A DNA stretch of 19,269 nt from Hydnum rufescens UP504. Its lineage: Eukaryota; Basidiomycota; Agaricomycetes; Cantharellales; Hydnaceae. Below the pieces are notes generated by a model. That model saw nothing but the letters and a program-made list of their open reading frames with translations. It did no database searches and was not told where the DNA came from. A program made the translations under genes and the position numbers. Shown in pieces: positions 18,453-19,269 of the stretch; the first letter of the stretch is position 1, and the number at the start of each line of letters is the position of its first letter. The stretch lies in assembly GCA_014904985.1 (NCBI GenBank), contig MU129075.1:125213-144481 (forward strand), read 5' to 3'.

Positions 18453-18615
18453 GCTATCACCTGAACCACCGCCAAATGAACCCCCTCTCCGGGAAATGAC
18501 AATGCAATGTACCAACACCCCCCAGACGAAACCCGGGACCGAGAATGCACGACGCAGGGCCACAGGGACCCCAGATGAACCACACCCACTTTGGCGGGTG
18601 TGTGATAATTCTAAG

Positions 18616-18707
18616 GTAAATACAACCATGCAAAAGGAGCAGCGTACGCTGCTCCTTTTGTGTGGCTCTTCTTTTTTTTTCTTTTACTAACATATTTACT
18701 ATTCTAG
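18616..18707 (+). other. Hairpin intron P5
   Basis: 92 nt, donor GTAAAT, branch motif TACTAAC at 18685-18691, acceptor TTCTAG. The intron hairpin 18631-18660 is a 30-nt perfect palindrome carrying AAAAGGAGC/GCTCCTTTT in place of AAAAAGAGC/GCTCTTTTT. The exon hairpin around 18581-18602 is partly eroded on its left arm. Confidence 0.75.
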
Positions 18708-18879
18708 ATGGTCAAGCAAAATGACAACCCGCCAAATGAACCTGCCCAACTCCCCCCTGGGAATGATGATGTGACCCGCCAAAACAACATGTGCCAAACA
18801 AAACACGCCAACGACAACCAGCCAGACCAAACCCAAGAGAGTACCACACACCCACTTCGGCGGTGTGTGGTAATTTAAG

Positions 18880-18990
18880 GTGAGTACAACTGTGCAAGAG
18901 GAGCAGTGTACGCTGCTCCTTTTGCGTGGCTTCTCTTGTTTTTTTTTTTTTTTTACTAACACATTATTTATTATTTTATTTTGTCATCTG
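18880..18990 (+). other. Hairpin intron P6 (acceptor missing)
   Basis: Donor GTGAGT at 18880, intron stem 18894-18907 with 18912-18925 (14 pairs, two of them G-U), branch motif TACTAAC at 18954-18960. After it the text reads TTATTTTGTCATCTGG with no AG until about 19025, so the end given here is only a homology estimate. The exon hairpin 18842-18872 is closed by a C-TTCG-G tetraloop. Confidence 0.55.
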
Positions 18991-19139
18991 GACCCAACAC
19001 CCATGACCCCACCAAATGAACGCAAGAGAACGATGACCCACCCACCAAACAAATCCCGCAAACAGCAACGAGCCAAAACCACGATGCAAGCCCCAGATGA
19101 ACCCCACACCTGCTTCGGCAGGTGTGTGGTAATTTTAAG

Positions 19140-19250
19140 GTGAGTACAACCGCGCAAGAGGAGCAGCATAGGCTGCTCCTTTTGCGTGGCTTTCCTTGTT
19201 TTTTTTTTTTTACTAACGTATTATTTATTATTTTATTTTGTCATTTGGAC
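19140..19250 (+). other. Hairpin intron P7 (acceptor missing)
   Basis: Donor GTGAGT at 19140, intron stem 19153-19167 with 19172-19186, branch motif TACTAAC at 19211-19217. As in P6, no AG follows within the window and the end is a homology estimate. Exon hairpin 19101-19130 with a C-TTCG-G tetraloop. P6 and P7 look like a recent tandem duplication. Confidence 0.55.
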
Positions 19251-19269
19251 CCAACACCCGCGACCCCGC

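Larger units (their letters stand above)
17335..19269 (+). ncRNA. Unit C: putative multi-intron noncoding transcript (partial)
   Basis: Seven hairpin-intron modules (P1-P7) on the plus strand, running off the window. Exons between introns are 83, 240, 139, 163 and 172 nt, strongly A/C-rich, with repeated CCAAATGA-like motifs that place TGA in varying frames. A short frame from 17412 (MLALNFATMQPHPATGRQ) reaches the first donor, but its counterpart in unit A is frameshifted within the triplet run, so coding is unlikely. Transcription and splicing are inferred from motifs only. Confidence 0.45.

Noticed and set aside
12421..19130. Telomere-like or Rap1-like sites in the CCACACACCC stems
   Set aside because: The similarity to yeast C1-3A sequence is superficial. 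Each occurrence is a hairpin with compensated changes rather than a run of telomeric repeats, and basidiomycete telomeres normally use TTAGGG.
12345..19186. CRISPR-like array of palindromic repeats
   Set aside because: Two different hairpins alternate at 190-530 bp spacing, the intervening sequence is homologous rather than unique, orientation flips in the middle, and the surrounding sequence is fungal with splice signals. There are no cas genes.
12345..19186. Rho-independent terminators (GC stem followed by T-run)
   Set aside because: The T-run is part of the stem and pairs with the A-run on the other side. The pattern is symmetrical, repeated 19 times inside intron signals, and the host appears eukaryotic.
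12345..19186. Mirtrons (introns that are themselves miRNA precursors)
   Set aside because: In mirtrons the stem uses the intron ends. Here the stem is internal, only 12-18 bp, and the ends are single-stranded. Small-RNA data could still change this view.

Overview
The window looks like gene-poor, repeat-rich nuclear DNA of a filamentous basidiomycete, probably an agaricomycete. Two things point there. First, the minus strand at 1.5-3.07 kb carries a TPR array whose consensus (LAADRPEVFRPDLA, SLNNLS, then GRDEEALKANEEALAIYR) is typical of the large tandem TPR proteins of agaricomycetes. Second, the right-hand third is full of fungal-type intron signals (GTRAGT, TACTAAC or AACTAAT, then TATTCTAG). 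No intact, confidently identifiable protein gene is present.

Layout. 1-1.5 kb: nothing recognised. 1.5-3.07 kb: decayed TPR gene, minus strand, about ten 138-bp repeats with several frameshifts and stops. 3.07-12.2 kb: mostly unassigned sequence, with a proline-rich broken reading frame (5.2-6.1 kb, plus), three unrecognised open stretches on the minus strand (4.3-4.6, 6.75-7.16 and 7.8-8.4 kb) and a three-frame remnant of a probable basidiomycete hypothetical protein (10.6-11.4 kb, minus).

12.3-19.27 kb (runs off the end): a modular array that is the main interest of the window. Nineteen times the same module appears: an exon-like stretch ending in a short hairpin (consensus ACCACACACCCGC, 3-6 nt loop, complement), 4-12 nt further a 5' splice-site motif, then an intron-like segment of about 92-118 nt with an internal hairpin (consensus GCAAAAAGAGCAGC, 3-6 nt loop, complement), a branch-point motif and usually a YAG acceptor. 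Modules M1-M12 lie on the minus strand (12.3-16.7 kb) and P1-P7 on the plus strand (17.5-19.27 kb). They diverge from a 0.9-kb imperfect palindrome centred near 17121.5, which carries mirrored AT-rich promoter-like boxes and mirrored TGAGTCA sites. A second, one-sided copy of this palindromic core lies at 14.64-15.01 kb. So three related units can be drawn: A (14.7 to 12.3 kb, minus), B (16.9 to 15.24 kb, minus) and C (17.3 kb to the end, plus). A and B both end in AT-rich simple sequence.

Both hairpins vary between modules by paired, base-pair-preserving changes. Exon lengths in one tandem stretch are almost fixed (168-169 nt, not a multiple of three), and the exons contain TGA in rotating frames. 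The simplest reading is a family of multi-intron noncoding transcripts, or a mobile or expanding repeat that behaves as one, in which RNA (or cruciform DNA) structure is maintained beside each splice site. Splicing, transcription and function are inferences from sequence motifs only.
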